This document shows positions 1-6,474 of a DNA stretch of 11,921 bases, one piece after another. Source of the DNA: an uncultured Collinsella sp. GTDB taxonomy: Bacteria > Actinomycetota > Coriobacteriia > Coriobacteriales > Coriobacteriaceae. The stretch's first letter is position 1, and every line of letters begins with the position of its first letter. Location of the stretch: contig URLR01000057.1 in assembly GCA_900548815.1 (NCBI GenBank), forward strand, positions 1 to 11,921. Reading direction: 5' to 3'. The notes beneath the pieces are model-generated. The model was not told the origin of the DNA. It did no database searches and saw only the letters and a program-made list of their open reading frames with translations. A program made the position numbers and the translations under genes.

Positions 1-50
1 TACGAGCTAGGAGTCCGTCTCGTGGGCTCGGAGATGTGTATAAGAGACAG
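1..50. other. Nextera (Tn5) library adapter, i7 side
   Basis: This is not genomic. Bases 32-50 are the 19-bp Tn5 mosaic end AGATGTGTATAAGAGACAG, preceded at 17-31 by the Nextera read-2 sequence GTCTCGTGGGCTCGG. The eight bases before that, AGGAGTCC (9-16), match from memory the Nextera i7 index N705 as it appears in the adapter, and TACGAG at the start matches the tail of the P7 primer, with one base differing just after it. Genome begins at 51. Translation across this junction gives the peptide SYTHLRAHETDS, a familiar adapter artefact in protein databases. Confidence 0.98.
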
Positions 51-1087
51 GCCTGATGCTCGGACGCCTTGGCCTTAGCGGACTTCTTACGACCGCGCTT
101 GGGCTTCTCGGACGCAGGCTGTTCGACGTCTTGGGGCTCGGCGGCATCAGTCGATGCATCGGCGGTCGTCTCGTCGGAATCCTCGGACGCACCCTTCTTG
201 GCAGCCTTAGCCTTGGACGTGCGCTTAACAGCAGTGCGACGGCTGCGACCGGGGCGGACGTCGGCGGGCTCGGCATCGGCGGGAGCGGCCTCGGAAGTCG
301 CAGCATCCTGAACGGGTGCATCGGCAGCGGTTGCAGACTCGGCGGTCGCCGCAGCATCCCGAGCAGCTGCGGCTGCGGCTGCGGCCTTCTCTGCCTCGAC
401 GAAGGCCTTGGGCTTGCGACCGCGACGGTGCGGGCGCAAAGCCGGATCGACAACGGGAACTTCGCTGGCCTCGACAGGCGCAGCGGGCTCAGTTGGCGAT
501 GCGCCCTCCCCTGCCGCGGAACGGACCGAAGCCTCAGTGAGCTCGGGGGTTACCTGTTCAGCAACCTGCTCGGCCTTAGCAGCCGTGCGACGGCGTGTGC
601 GCGGTGCCGGCTTCTCGGTCGGTTGGTCGGCGGCAGGGGTCTCGGGCACAGACGGGGCTGCAAACTCGGTCAGAGCCGCGGCCTCGCGCTCGGCAGCACG
701 ACGGCGGGCGCGCACCACCTGAGCCTCGCTAATCTGCGCCAACGCACGTGCCTGCGCGACCTCATCGGAAATCGGCGCCGAGGAGTCAGCTGCAACGGTG
801 CGCTTGGCGCGCGTCGTGCGCGTGGTACGGCGCTTGGGCTTGGTGACCTCCTCGCCGTCAGCAGCAGGCTTGGTCGTGCGGCGCGTACGCTTGGGCTTTG
901 CCGGAGCAGCCTCCTCACCAGTTGCAGGCACGGCCTTCTCAGCCGCTGCAGGCGTAGGCGTCGAAGCAGCCTTAGGCGTCTCAGGAGCCGAGGCTTGCGC
1001 GGGCGCCGCGACCTGGTCCGACGCAACCGGTGCAGCGGGAGCGGTCTGCGTCGTCGTTATTTCGTTTTCTTGCTGTTGATCAGACAC
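51..1087 (-). CDS. rho: Probable transcription termination factor Rho, disordered N-terminal extension (3' part missing)
   Basis: The frame is open for 345 codons from GTG at 1087 to the adapter junction. It contains no methionine, so it is easily missed. An in-frame TGA lies 12 nt upstream of the GTG, which makes GTG the only reasonable start; the ribosome site is weak. The visible protein has no folded domain. It is rich in Ala, Pro, Glu and Thr, with six basic patches: KPKRTRR at 64-70, KPKRRTTR at 83-90, RTRRR at 163-167, RRGRKPK at 221-227, GRSRR at 280-284 and KPKRGRKK at 328-335. Actinobacterial Rho proteins carry such basic, low-complexity insertions ahead of the RNA-binding and ATPase domains. 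In Mycobacterium tuberculosis the order is argS-lysA-thrA-thrC-thrB-rho, so a co-oriented gene downstream of argS fits Rho. The catalytic domains are off the contig. RNase E/G or a histone-like protein remain alternatives. Confidence 0.6.
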
Positions 1088-1167
1088 AGTGTTTGCTCAA
1101 CTTTCTTTTCAAGCCCTGTGATCACATGCTCCCTGCATAAACCTTCAGGGCGGCTAAACAGTCTAGC

Positions 1168-1186
1168 TCCGTCAAATACCGACGGA
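1168..1186 (-). other. Small hairpin in the probable rho leader
   Basis: Perfect 6-bp inverted repeat TCCGTC/GACGGA with a 7-nt loop. It lies between the predicted rho promoter and the GTG start, inside a leader of roughly 140 nt. There is no U-tract, so it is not a classical terminator. A functional role is only a guess; a long rho leader would be compatible with autoregulation, which is known for rho in other bacteria. Confidence 0.3.
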
Positions 1187-1231
1187 CATCATTGATCTGT
1201 ATCGAGATATTTGCGTCATATACGCAGCGTT

Positions 1232-1259
1232 AGTGTAACACAACCGCAACCACCTGCAA
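1232..1259 (-). promoter_or_regulatory. Putative sigma-70-type promoter for rho
   Basis: On the minus strand TTGCAG (1254-1259) is followed after 16 bases by TACACT (1232-1237). The -10 is preceded by TG plus one base, giving an extended -10 (TGTTACACT). Transcription would start near 1225 and leave a leader of about 140 nt before the GTG at 1087. The -35 matches the consensus at only three positions, so the call leans on the extended -10. Confidence 0.45.
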
Positions 1260-1343
1260 CTTAGTCATTGAGGACGTTCTTAAACGACTAGTCAAAAGGG
1301 ACAATCTTTGGTTTAACACCCACAAATCTGACTGCCTCCGCCA

Positions 1344-1493
1344 AAACTATGACGGTTTACTACGATGAATCGCTCAACCGCGACCACTCCGAAACTTGTT
1401 GAACTAAAACCGCAGGTAGATGCCTTGCACTTTTTTGCGAAAAGCCGGCGTGGTTGGAATTTCTCATTTCATCGTAGTAAACCGGCATAGTTT
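1344..1493. repeat. 150-bp MITE-like inverted-repeat element
   Basis: The outer arms are 26 bp each (1344-1369 and 1468-1493) and are inverted copies with one mismatch, at 1352. Inside them, after 13 unpaired bases on each side, a second complementary pair follows (ACCACTCCG against CGGCGTGGT, one mismatch), so the whole unit can fold into one long hairpin. It lies between argS and rho, outside any gene and away from the argS terminator. Size and symmetry resemble a MITE or a paired REP element. No coding capacity and no clear target-site duplication are visible. Confidence 0.6.
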
Positions 1494-1535
1494 CGTATTT
1501 CCAGCAGTTCCAAATTCGTCAATACGTCGGCGTTT

Positions 1536-1570
1536 GCAAAAAGCCCGACCTCCGTGGGAGATCGGGCTTT
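1536..1570 (-). terminator. Rho-independent terminator of argS
   Basis: On the minus strand, AAAGCCCGA and TCGGGCTTT (1562-1570 and 1540-1548) form a 9-bp stem topped by a small CTCC/GGAG stem. It is followed by a run of five T residues. It starts about 46 bases past the argS stop, so argS and rho are probably separate transcription units. Confidence 0.85.
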
Positions 1571-1615
1571 CAAGGCTCAGTTAAACCAAACTTGCGCAGT
1601 CAAATGACTCGCAGA

Positions 1616-3469
1616 TTACATCTGCTCGGGCGCGGAAACGCCAACGAGGGTGAGCACCAGGGCGAGCGCCACGCGGACGGCATCGCAAGCGGCCAGACGG
1701 GCACGCGAAAGCTCGGGGTCGACGGGACGGCCCTCGCTCGGCAGCACCTGGCAGGCAGCGTAGAAGCTGTGGAAGTCGCCGGCGAGTTCCTCAGCAAAGT
1801 GCGTCAGACGGAACGGGGCGCGGTCGCGAGCGCAGCTGGCGATGAGGTCGGTGAGCTCGTTGAGCTTGCGCGAAAGGGCGAGCTCGGTCGGGTCGGTCAG
1901 CAGCGAGTAATCGACGTTCTCACCGATGGCCTTGGCGGCGACGGCCTTCATGCCCATCTCGTCAGCCTGCTCGGGCGTAACGTCGGCGGCACGGCGCAGG
2001 ATGGAGCACACGCGGGCGTGAGCGTACTGCACGTAGTACACCGGGTTGGAGTTATCGCGCTTCTTAACAGCCTCAATATCGAAGTCGACCATCTGGTTGG
2101 AGCTCTTGGAGATGAGGGTGTAACGGGCAGCGTCGGAGCCGACCTCGTCGACGAGCTCCTGCAGGGTCACCATGGTGCCCTTACGCTTGGACATACGGAC
2201 GGGCTTGCCGTTGCGCAGCAGGTTGACGAGCTGGCCCAGCAGAACCTCAAACTTGCCGGGGTAACCCAAGGCATCGCAGACGCAGCGGACGCGCTCGATG
2301 TAGCCGTGGTGGTCGGCGCCCCAGATGTCGATGACGTGGTCGACGCGCTGGAACTTATCCCAGTGATAGGCGACGTCGGAGGCGAAGTAGGTGTACTCGC
2401 CGTCGGACTTGATCAGAACGCGGTCCTTGTCATCGCCCAGGTCGGTGGAGCGGAACCACAGGGCGCCGTCCTTAGTGTAGAGGTAGCCCATCTTGTCGAG
2501 CTTCTCAAAAGCGCGGTCGACGGCGGAGGTGCCGGCGGTCTCGCCCTCGGTGTCCTTCACATACAGCGAGCGCTCGGAGAACCAACGATCGAAGTCGCAA
2601 TTGACGGCGTGGCAGAGGTCGCGCATGTTGTCGACCATCTTCACATAGCCGCGCTCGCGGAAGCTCTCCATGCGCTCCTGAGGATCGGCCTCGACCCACT
2701 TATCGCCATCGGTGCGCCAGAACTCGGCGGCCTCGTCGATGATGTAGTCGCCGCCGTAGGAGTCCTTGCCCAGAGTCTCGGCAAAGTTGTCCTGGTACGG
2801 ATGGGTCTCGGGATGCTCGTCGTTCTCGTCGGCAACGAAGGCGTCGCGGTCGGCGATCAGCAGCTTGTGAGCCTCGTCGATATCCACGCCCTGCTTGGCG
2901 ATGATGTCGGCAAGCTGCATATAGCGCGTGCTGATGGAGTTGCCGAAGGTGTTCATCTGAGAGCCGTGGTCGTTGATGTAGAACTCACGCTGGATGTCGT
3001 AACCGGCGTGGTCCATAACACGGCAGAGCGAGTCGCCCAGCGCGGCCCAGCGGCCGTGGCCGATGTGCATGGGGCCGACGGGGTTAGCGGAAACGAACTC
3101 GACCTGGGTCTTCAGGCCACCACCGACGTTGGACTTAGCGAAGTCCATACCCTTCTCGCGAGCCTCGCCAAAGATGGCATTCTTGACGGCAACGGAGAGG
3201 TAGAAGTTGATGAAGCCGGGGCCTGCGATCTCGACCTTCTCGATCGCGGGGTCCTCGGGCATATGGGCAACGATGGCCTCGGCGATCTTGCGCGGGGCGC
3301 AGTGGGCCAGCTTGGCGGACTTCAGGGCCATGGTAGAGGTCCACTCGCCATGAGAAGTGTCAGCCGGTCGCTCGATAGCGCAATCGTCAAGTTCAAATGC
3401 GGAAAGGTCGCCGGCCTCCTGGGCCGCAGCAAGCGCAGCGCGTACCAGCTCTTCAATCTTCTCGGGCAT
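1616..3469 (-). CDS. argS: Arginine--tRNA ligase
   Basis: Cytoplasmic class I aminoacyl-tRNA synthetase that charges tRNA-Arg with arginine using ATP. The 617-residue length is somewhat above the family's usual 550-600. The N-terminal additional domain covers about residues 1-110. The class I HIGH motif is intact at 135-138 in the ArgRS context SANPVGPMHIGHGR, and the KMSKS-type loop reads RMSK at 425-428. The helical anticodon-binding (DALR) domain occupies the C-terminal part and ends in APEQM. An upstream in-frame ATG at 3598 would add 43 residues unlike ArgRS. The ATG at 3469 was chosen because AAGGAGG lies about six bases before it. The gene diverges from the carD-like gene and ends at a good hairpin terminator. 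No T-box (AGGGTGGNACCGCG-like) sequence is seen in the leader. Confidence 0.97.
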   Translation of the reverse strand: MPEKIEELVRAALAAAQEAGDLSAFELDDCAIERPADTSHGEWTSTMALKSAKLAHCAPRKIAEAIVAHMPEDPAIEKVEIAGPGFINFYLSVAVKNAIFGEAREKGMDFAKSNVGGGLKTQVEFVSANPVGPMHIGHGRWAALGDSLCRVMDHAGYDIQREFYINDHGSQMNTFGNSISTRYMQLADIIAKQGVDIDEAHKLLIADRDAFVADENDEHPETHPYQDNFAETLGKDSYGGDYIIDEAAEFWRTDGDKWVEADPQERMESFRERGYVKMVDNMRDLCHAVNCDFDRWFSERSLYVKDTEGETAGTSAVDRAFEKLDKMGYLYTKDGALWFRSTDLGDDKDRVLIKSDGEYTYFASDVAYHWDKFQRVDHVIDIWGADHHGYIERVRCVCDALGYPGKFEVLLGQLVNLLRNGKPVRMSKRKGTMVTLQELVDEVGSDAARYTLISKSSNQMVDFDIEAVKKRDNSNPVYYVQYAHARVCSILRRAADVTPEQADEMGMKAVAAKAIGENVDYSLLTDPTELALSRKLNELTDLIASCARDRAPFRLTHFAEELAGDFHSFYAACQVLPSEGRPVDPELSRARLAACDAVRVALALVLTLVGVSAPEQM

Positions 3470-3811
3470 AGATCCTCCTTGTGTTAAAGCCCCCGAGCTC
3501 TTGGTCACTCGTAGGGCAAAAGCCAGAGTTTGTAGCACTCTATCACAAGCGACGGGCACTGTCGCAGGGTAAAGCCAATCGATATTGCATATGCACAAAA
3601 ATGACTACAGCTTGTATGGAGTCACTCAAAGATGCCAGTCTGCCTGCAGATTATGCAGGCGTTGAAAATGCATAAAGGTGTGAATGAGCTGCGTCTGTTA
3701 TCGAATACTCTTACCTATCAGAGTTGTGTGCTTTTCCTGCATAAAGTAAGGGTTTGCGCACGTCAGCGTGTTATTCTAGACATACGCAAATTCGTATAAG
3801 TTGGAGGTAGC
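3470..3811. promoter_or_regulatory. Divergent argS / carD regulatory region
   Basis: This 342-bp gene-free stretch must hold the promoters of both argS (minus) and the carD-like gene (plus). Visible items are a perfect 7-bp hairpin GCCTGCA/TGCAGGC with a 5-nt loop at 3642-3660, and the short motif TGCATAA(A), seen at 3669, at 3738 and inverted at 3651-3657. The same motif occurs once more in the rho leader at 1134. The ribosome sites are AAGGAGG for argS and TTGGAGG for carD. I see no convincing -35/-10 pair on either strand and no riboswitch or T-box. Confidence 0.5.
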
Positions 3812-4297
3812 ATGTTCTCAATCGGTCAACACGTCATTCATCCGGGCCAGGGAGTCTGCACCGTCGTCGGTTTTAGGGACGACACACCGCAGCCCATGCT
3901 GCTGCTCGAGACCAAGCAGGGACATGCGCAGACGATCCTCATGTACCCCGTGGCGCAGGCCGACCGTTTGCACGCCGCCATCTCGCAGCAAGATGCCGAG
4001 CACCTGCTGAGCCACTATGACGAGCTGGAGTGCGACACCTTTACCGAGCGCAACAGCTCGCTTGAGGAGACACACTTTAAGCAGCAGCTCAAGCTGGGCG
4101 CGCCCGAGACGGTCCGCGTGGCAAAGACCATGATGCACCGCATTCGCCAGGCCGAGGAAGCTGATAAAAAACCCAGCTCCTACTACATGCGCGTACTCAA
4201 GGAGGCCAAACGCCGCTCCATCGAGGAGTTCGCCGTGGCCCTTGGCGTCACCGAGGAGGCCGCCGAAGCCCGCCTAGCCCAAGCCGCCCTCAACTAA
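3812..4297 (+). CDS. CarD-family transcriptional regulator
   Basis: The 161-residue protein opens with FSIGQHVIHPGQGVCTVVGF, the typical start of the CarD/CdnL/TRCF RNA polymerase-interacting (Tudor-like) domain, covering about residues 1-60. The rest is predicted helical and charged, as in the DNA-contacting C-terminal domain of CarD, and the length fits CarD/CdnL proteins. Family members bind the RNA polymerase beta subunit and stabilise open promoter complexes, especially at rRNA promoters, and in actinobacteria they act globally. The start is the ATG at 3812, with GGAGG six bases upstream. The gene is divergent from argS and followed within 14 bases of its stop by a strong hairpin. Actinobacteria can carry more than one CarD-like gene, so whether this is the main CarD is not known. 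Confidence 0.88.
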   Translation: MFSIGQHVIHPGQGVCTVVGFRDDTPQPMLLLETKQGHAQTILMYPVAQADRLHAAISQQDAEHLLSHYDELECDTFTERNSSLEETHFKQQLKLGAPETVRVAKTMMHRIRQAEEADKKPSSYYMRVLKEAKRRSIEEFAVALGVTEEAAEARLAQAALN

Positions 4298-4310
4298 CCC
4301 ATCCGCGCCA

Positions 4311-4351
4311 AAAACCACCACAAAGGGGACAGGCACCTTTGTGGTGGTTTT
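4311..4351 (+). terminator. Hairpin terminator with GGGGAC loop, copy A
   Basis: A perfect 16-bp stem (4311-4326 with 4336-4351) closes a 9-nt loop, GGACAGGCA. The stem ends in TTTT followed by CTTG, so it can act as an intrinsic terminator for the carD-like gene. Bases 4315-4351 are identical over 37 bp to 5025-5061 (copy B). Such exact conservation including the loop exceeds what termination needs and points to a dispersed repeat that has been reused as a terminator. Confidence 0.85.
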
Positions 4352-4405
4352 CTTGTTCTAGTAGTATTCATTCTTATCGATACCCACGAGCACAAGGAGT
4401 CTCTT

Positions 4406-5005
4406 ATGGCAGAGCCGCTTACCGCCGGAATCACCCGCGACCGCGCGTTCGAACTGCTCAACGAGCACAACAAGGACCCGTTCCACATCACCCATGGCGA
4501 GACGGTCGAGGGCACTATGCGCTACTTTGCGCGCGAGTTCGACCCCGAGAACGAGGAGTTTTGGGGCATCGTCGGTCTGCTGCACGACCTGGATTGGGAG
4601 GAGCATGAGGACGACCCCATGAACCACACCATCTATGCTGCCGAGATTCTTGAGGGCGAAGGTGCGTCTCCCGAGCTCATTCGCGCCATCCAGACGCACA
4701 CGTCCGACTTCAACACCTCGCTGCCCAAGCCCGAGCTGCAGATGGAAAAGATCTTGTTTGCCTGCGATGAGCTCACCGGTCTGATCGGCGCTGCAGTCAT
4801 CATGCGCCCGAGCAAGAGCGTTATGGACTTTACGACCAAGTCGCTCAAGAAGAAGTTCAAGGACAAACGCTTTGCCGCCGGCTGCTCGCGCGACGTGATT
4901 TCGCAGGGCGCCGAGATGTTGGGCTGGGAGCTCCCCGAGCTCTTTGACCGCACGGTCGCGGCCATGCAGTCCTTCGCCCCCGACCGAGATACCTTCCAGG
5001 CCTAA
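4406..5005 (+). CDS. HD-domain hydrolase (HDIG-like)
   Basis: A 199-residue cytoplasmic protein of the HD metal-dependent phosphohydrolase superfamily. Visible metal-ligand candidates are H30 in THGE, the H60-D61 pair in GLLHDLDWEE, H74 and H98 in IQTHTSD, and D121 in ACDELTGLI. This matches the order of the small HDIG proteins. The substrate cannot be read from the sequence; related proteins hydrolyse nucleotides or other phosphate esters, and many are uncharacterised. There is no signal peptide or membrane segment. The start has AAGGAG seven bases upstream. The gene lies 108 bp after the carD-like gene on the same strand but beyond a terminator, so it probably has its own promoter, which I could not identify with confidence. 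It converges on proA with copy B of the repeated hairpin between them. Confidence 0.85.
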   Translation: MAEPLTAGITRDRAFELLNEHNKDPFHITHGETVEGTMRYFAREFDPENEEFWGIVGLLHDLDWEEHEDDPMNHTIYAAEILEGEGASPELIRAIQTHTSDFNTSLPKPELQMEKILFACDELTGLIGAAVIMRPSKSVMDFTTKSLKKKFKDKRFAAGCSRDVISQGAEMLGWELPELFDRTVAAMQSFAPDRDTFQA

Positions 5006-5020
5006 CCGTCAACGCCACCT

Positions 5021-5061
5021 AAATCCACCACAAAGGGGACAGGCACCTTTGTGGTGGTTTT
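5021..5061 (+). terminator. Hairpin terminator with GGGGAC loop, copy B
   Basis: Second copy of the hairpin seen at 4311-4351. The 12-bp core CCACCACAAAGG pairs with CCTTTGTGGTGG around the same GGACAGGCA loop, and the 3' arm runs into seven T residues broken by one G. Bases 5025-5061 are identical to 4315-4351; only the outer left flank differs (a T at 5024 breaks the pairing). It lies between the convergent HD hydrolase and proA genes and would stop transcription mainly in the plus direction. Confidence 0.85.
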
Positions 5062-5075
5062 TGTTTGCGCGGGCG

Positions 5076-6362
5076 TTAGGGGCGGACCTGGCCGGTGCCG
5101 CGGAGCTTGTATTTGTAGGTGGTGAGGGCCTCGGCGGCAAAGGGGCCACGGGCGTGGAGTTTTTGGGTCGAGATGCCGATCTCGGCGCCCAGGCTAAACT
5201 CGCCGCCGTCGGTGAAGCGCGTGCTGGCGTTGGCGTACACGGCCGAGGCATCGACCGCATCCAGGAAGCACTCGCAAGCATCCGTGTCCTCGGCAACGAT
5301 GGCCTCGGAGTGCATCGTGCCGTAGCGGTTGATGTGTGCGATGGCCTCGTCCTCGTTTGCCACGACCTTCACGCTCATCTCGAGAGCCAGGTACTCGCGA
5401 CCCCAGTCCTCCTCAGTCGCGGCGACGTAGTTGTCGCCCTCGGCAAGCCCAGCGTCGGCGCATGCGGCGCACGTGGCCTCGTCGCCGTGAATGAGCACGC
5501 CGTGGTCGTGCAGCACGGCAACGACCGCCGGCAAAAACGAATCTGCCACGGCACGGTCGACCAGCAGCGACTCGGCGGCATTGCACACGCCTACACGCTG
5601 GGTCTTGGCATTAACGATAATGTTGAGCGCCTTATCAAAGTCGGCGGATTCATGCACGTAGATGTGGCAGTTGCCAGTGCCCGTCTCGATCACCGGCACA
5701 AGCGACTCGCGCACGCAGCGCTGGATCAGGCCTGCACCGCCGCGCGGAATGAGCACGTCGACGACACCGCGGAGCTTCATGAGCTCGCCAGTGGCCTCGC
5801 GGTCGGTGGACTCGATCATCGACACGGCCTCACGCGGGAAGCCCTTGGCCTCAAGCGCATCGGCCAGCAGCTCGGCGATCATGGCACACGAGTGATAGGC
5901 CAGCGAGCCGCCGCGCAGAATGCAGGCGTTGCCGGTACGGATGCAGATGCCCGCGGCGTCGGCCGTCACGTTGGGGCGCGCCTCGTAGACCATAGCGACC
6001 AGGCCCAGCGGCACACTCACACGGGTCAGGTCCACGCCGCTTGCAAGCACGCGGTGGTCGAGCACGCGGCCCACGGGATCAGGCAGCTCGGCGAGCTTTT
6101 CCAGGCCGGCGGCCATGCCCTCGACGCGCTCGGGCGTCAGCAGCAGGCGATCGAGCAGTCCGGCCGAAGTGCCCGCATCGCGCGCGGCGGACATATCGAG
6201 CTCGTTAGCGGCGACGATGGAGTCGACACCGTTGCGCAGTGCTGCGGCCATGGCGCGCACGGCCTCCTGGCGCTGCTCATCGCTCGCCGTGGCAAGCGAG
6301 GCCGACGCTGCCTTGGCGGCAACGGCAAGATCGTGGACATACGTGGCTATATCGACCGACAT
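5076..6362 (-). CDS. proA: Glutamate-5-semialdehyde dehydrogenase (gamma-glutamyl phosphate reductase)
   Basis: Second step of proline biosynthesis: NADPH-dependent reduction of gamma-glutamyl phosphate, the ProB product, to glutamate semialdehyde, which cyclises to pyrroline-5-carboxylate. At 428 residues it matches the family. The aldehyde-dehydrogenase fold is evident, with the catalytic cysteine at 260 in RVGVCNAAESLLV, the VPLGLVAMVYEARPNVT segment near 117-133, and the ProA signature FTDGGEFSLGAEIGISTQKL near the C-terminus. The ATG at 6362 is preceded by AGGAGAAAGG at workable spacing. ProB is on the same strand 1.7 kb upstream, but an oppositely oriented hydrolase gene separates them, so this is not a standard proBA operon and proA should have its own promoter within 6363-6474. 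No proC is in the window. Confidence 0.97.
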   Translation of the reverse strand: MSVDIATYVHDLAVAAKAASASLATASDEQRQEAVRAMAAALRNGVDSIVAANELDMSAARDAGTSAGLLDRLLLTPERVEGMAAGLEKLAELPDPVGRVLDHRVLASGVDLTRVSVPLGLVAMVYEARPNVTADAAGICIRTGNACILRGGSLAYHSCAMIAELLADALEAKGFPREAVSMIESTDREATGELMKLRGVVDVLIPRGGAGLIQRCVRESLVPVIETGTGNCHIYVHESADFDKALNIIVNAKTQRVGVCNAAESLLVDRAVADSFLPAVVAVLHDHGVLIHGDEATCAACADAGLAEGDNYVAATEEDWGREYLALEMSVKVVANEDEAIAHINRYGTMHSEAIVAEDTDACECFLDAVDASAVYANASTRFTDGGEFSLGAEIGISTQKLHARGPFAAEALTTYKYKLRGTGQVRP

Positions 6363-6430
6363 AGGCGGCCCTTTCTCCTAGAAGTTTGCAACCATGGTAG
6401 CCGATTTGCGCATGGCCTCGCCCGCGGCGG

Positions 6431-6436
6431 TAGAAT
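6431..6436 (+). promoter_or_regulatory. Possible -10 element for the S33 hydrolase gene
   Basis: TAGAAT matches five of six consensus positions and would start transcription about 30 bases before the ATG at 6475. The only -35-like hexamer is TTGCGC at 6406-6411, at a long 19-base spacing. The 112-bp space also has to serve proA on the other strand. Confidence 0.35.
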
Positions 6437-6474
6437 TGGTCAACCCGAAACACCGCAACGAACGGAAGACTCAC

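Noticed and set aside
56..1195. 379-residue plus-strand ORF
   Set aside because: It is the codon-aligned antisense of the minus-strand probable rho frame, rich in Arg/Gly/Leu/Ser with no family resemblance, and it runs through the rho start and leader.
1294..1308. AAAGGGACAATCTTT as a further copy of the GGGGAC hairpin
   Set aside because: The stem is only four base pairs and the loop differs at several positions; too weak to separate from chance.
1592..3487. 631-residue plus-strand ORF opposite argS
   Set aside because: It is the antisense shadow of a clearly identified ArgRS; GC-rich codon use suppresses stops on the opposite strand. It begins beside the argS terminator and has no ribosome site.
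3470..3598. 43-residue N-terminal extension of ArgS from an upstream ATG
   Set aside because: The sequence is unlike ArgRS, and the ATG at 3469 has an ideal AAGGAGG site immediately before it.
3470..3811. T-box or other riboswitch upstream of argS
   Set aside because: No AGGGTGGNACCGCG-like anti-terminator bulge and no terminator hairpin before the argS start were found.
4311..5061. CRISPR-like repeats
   Set aside because: There are only two copies, 710 bp apart, with a whole gene between them and no array of equal spacers; they are hairpin repeats.
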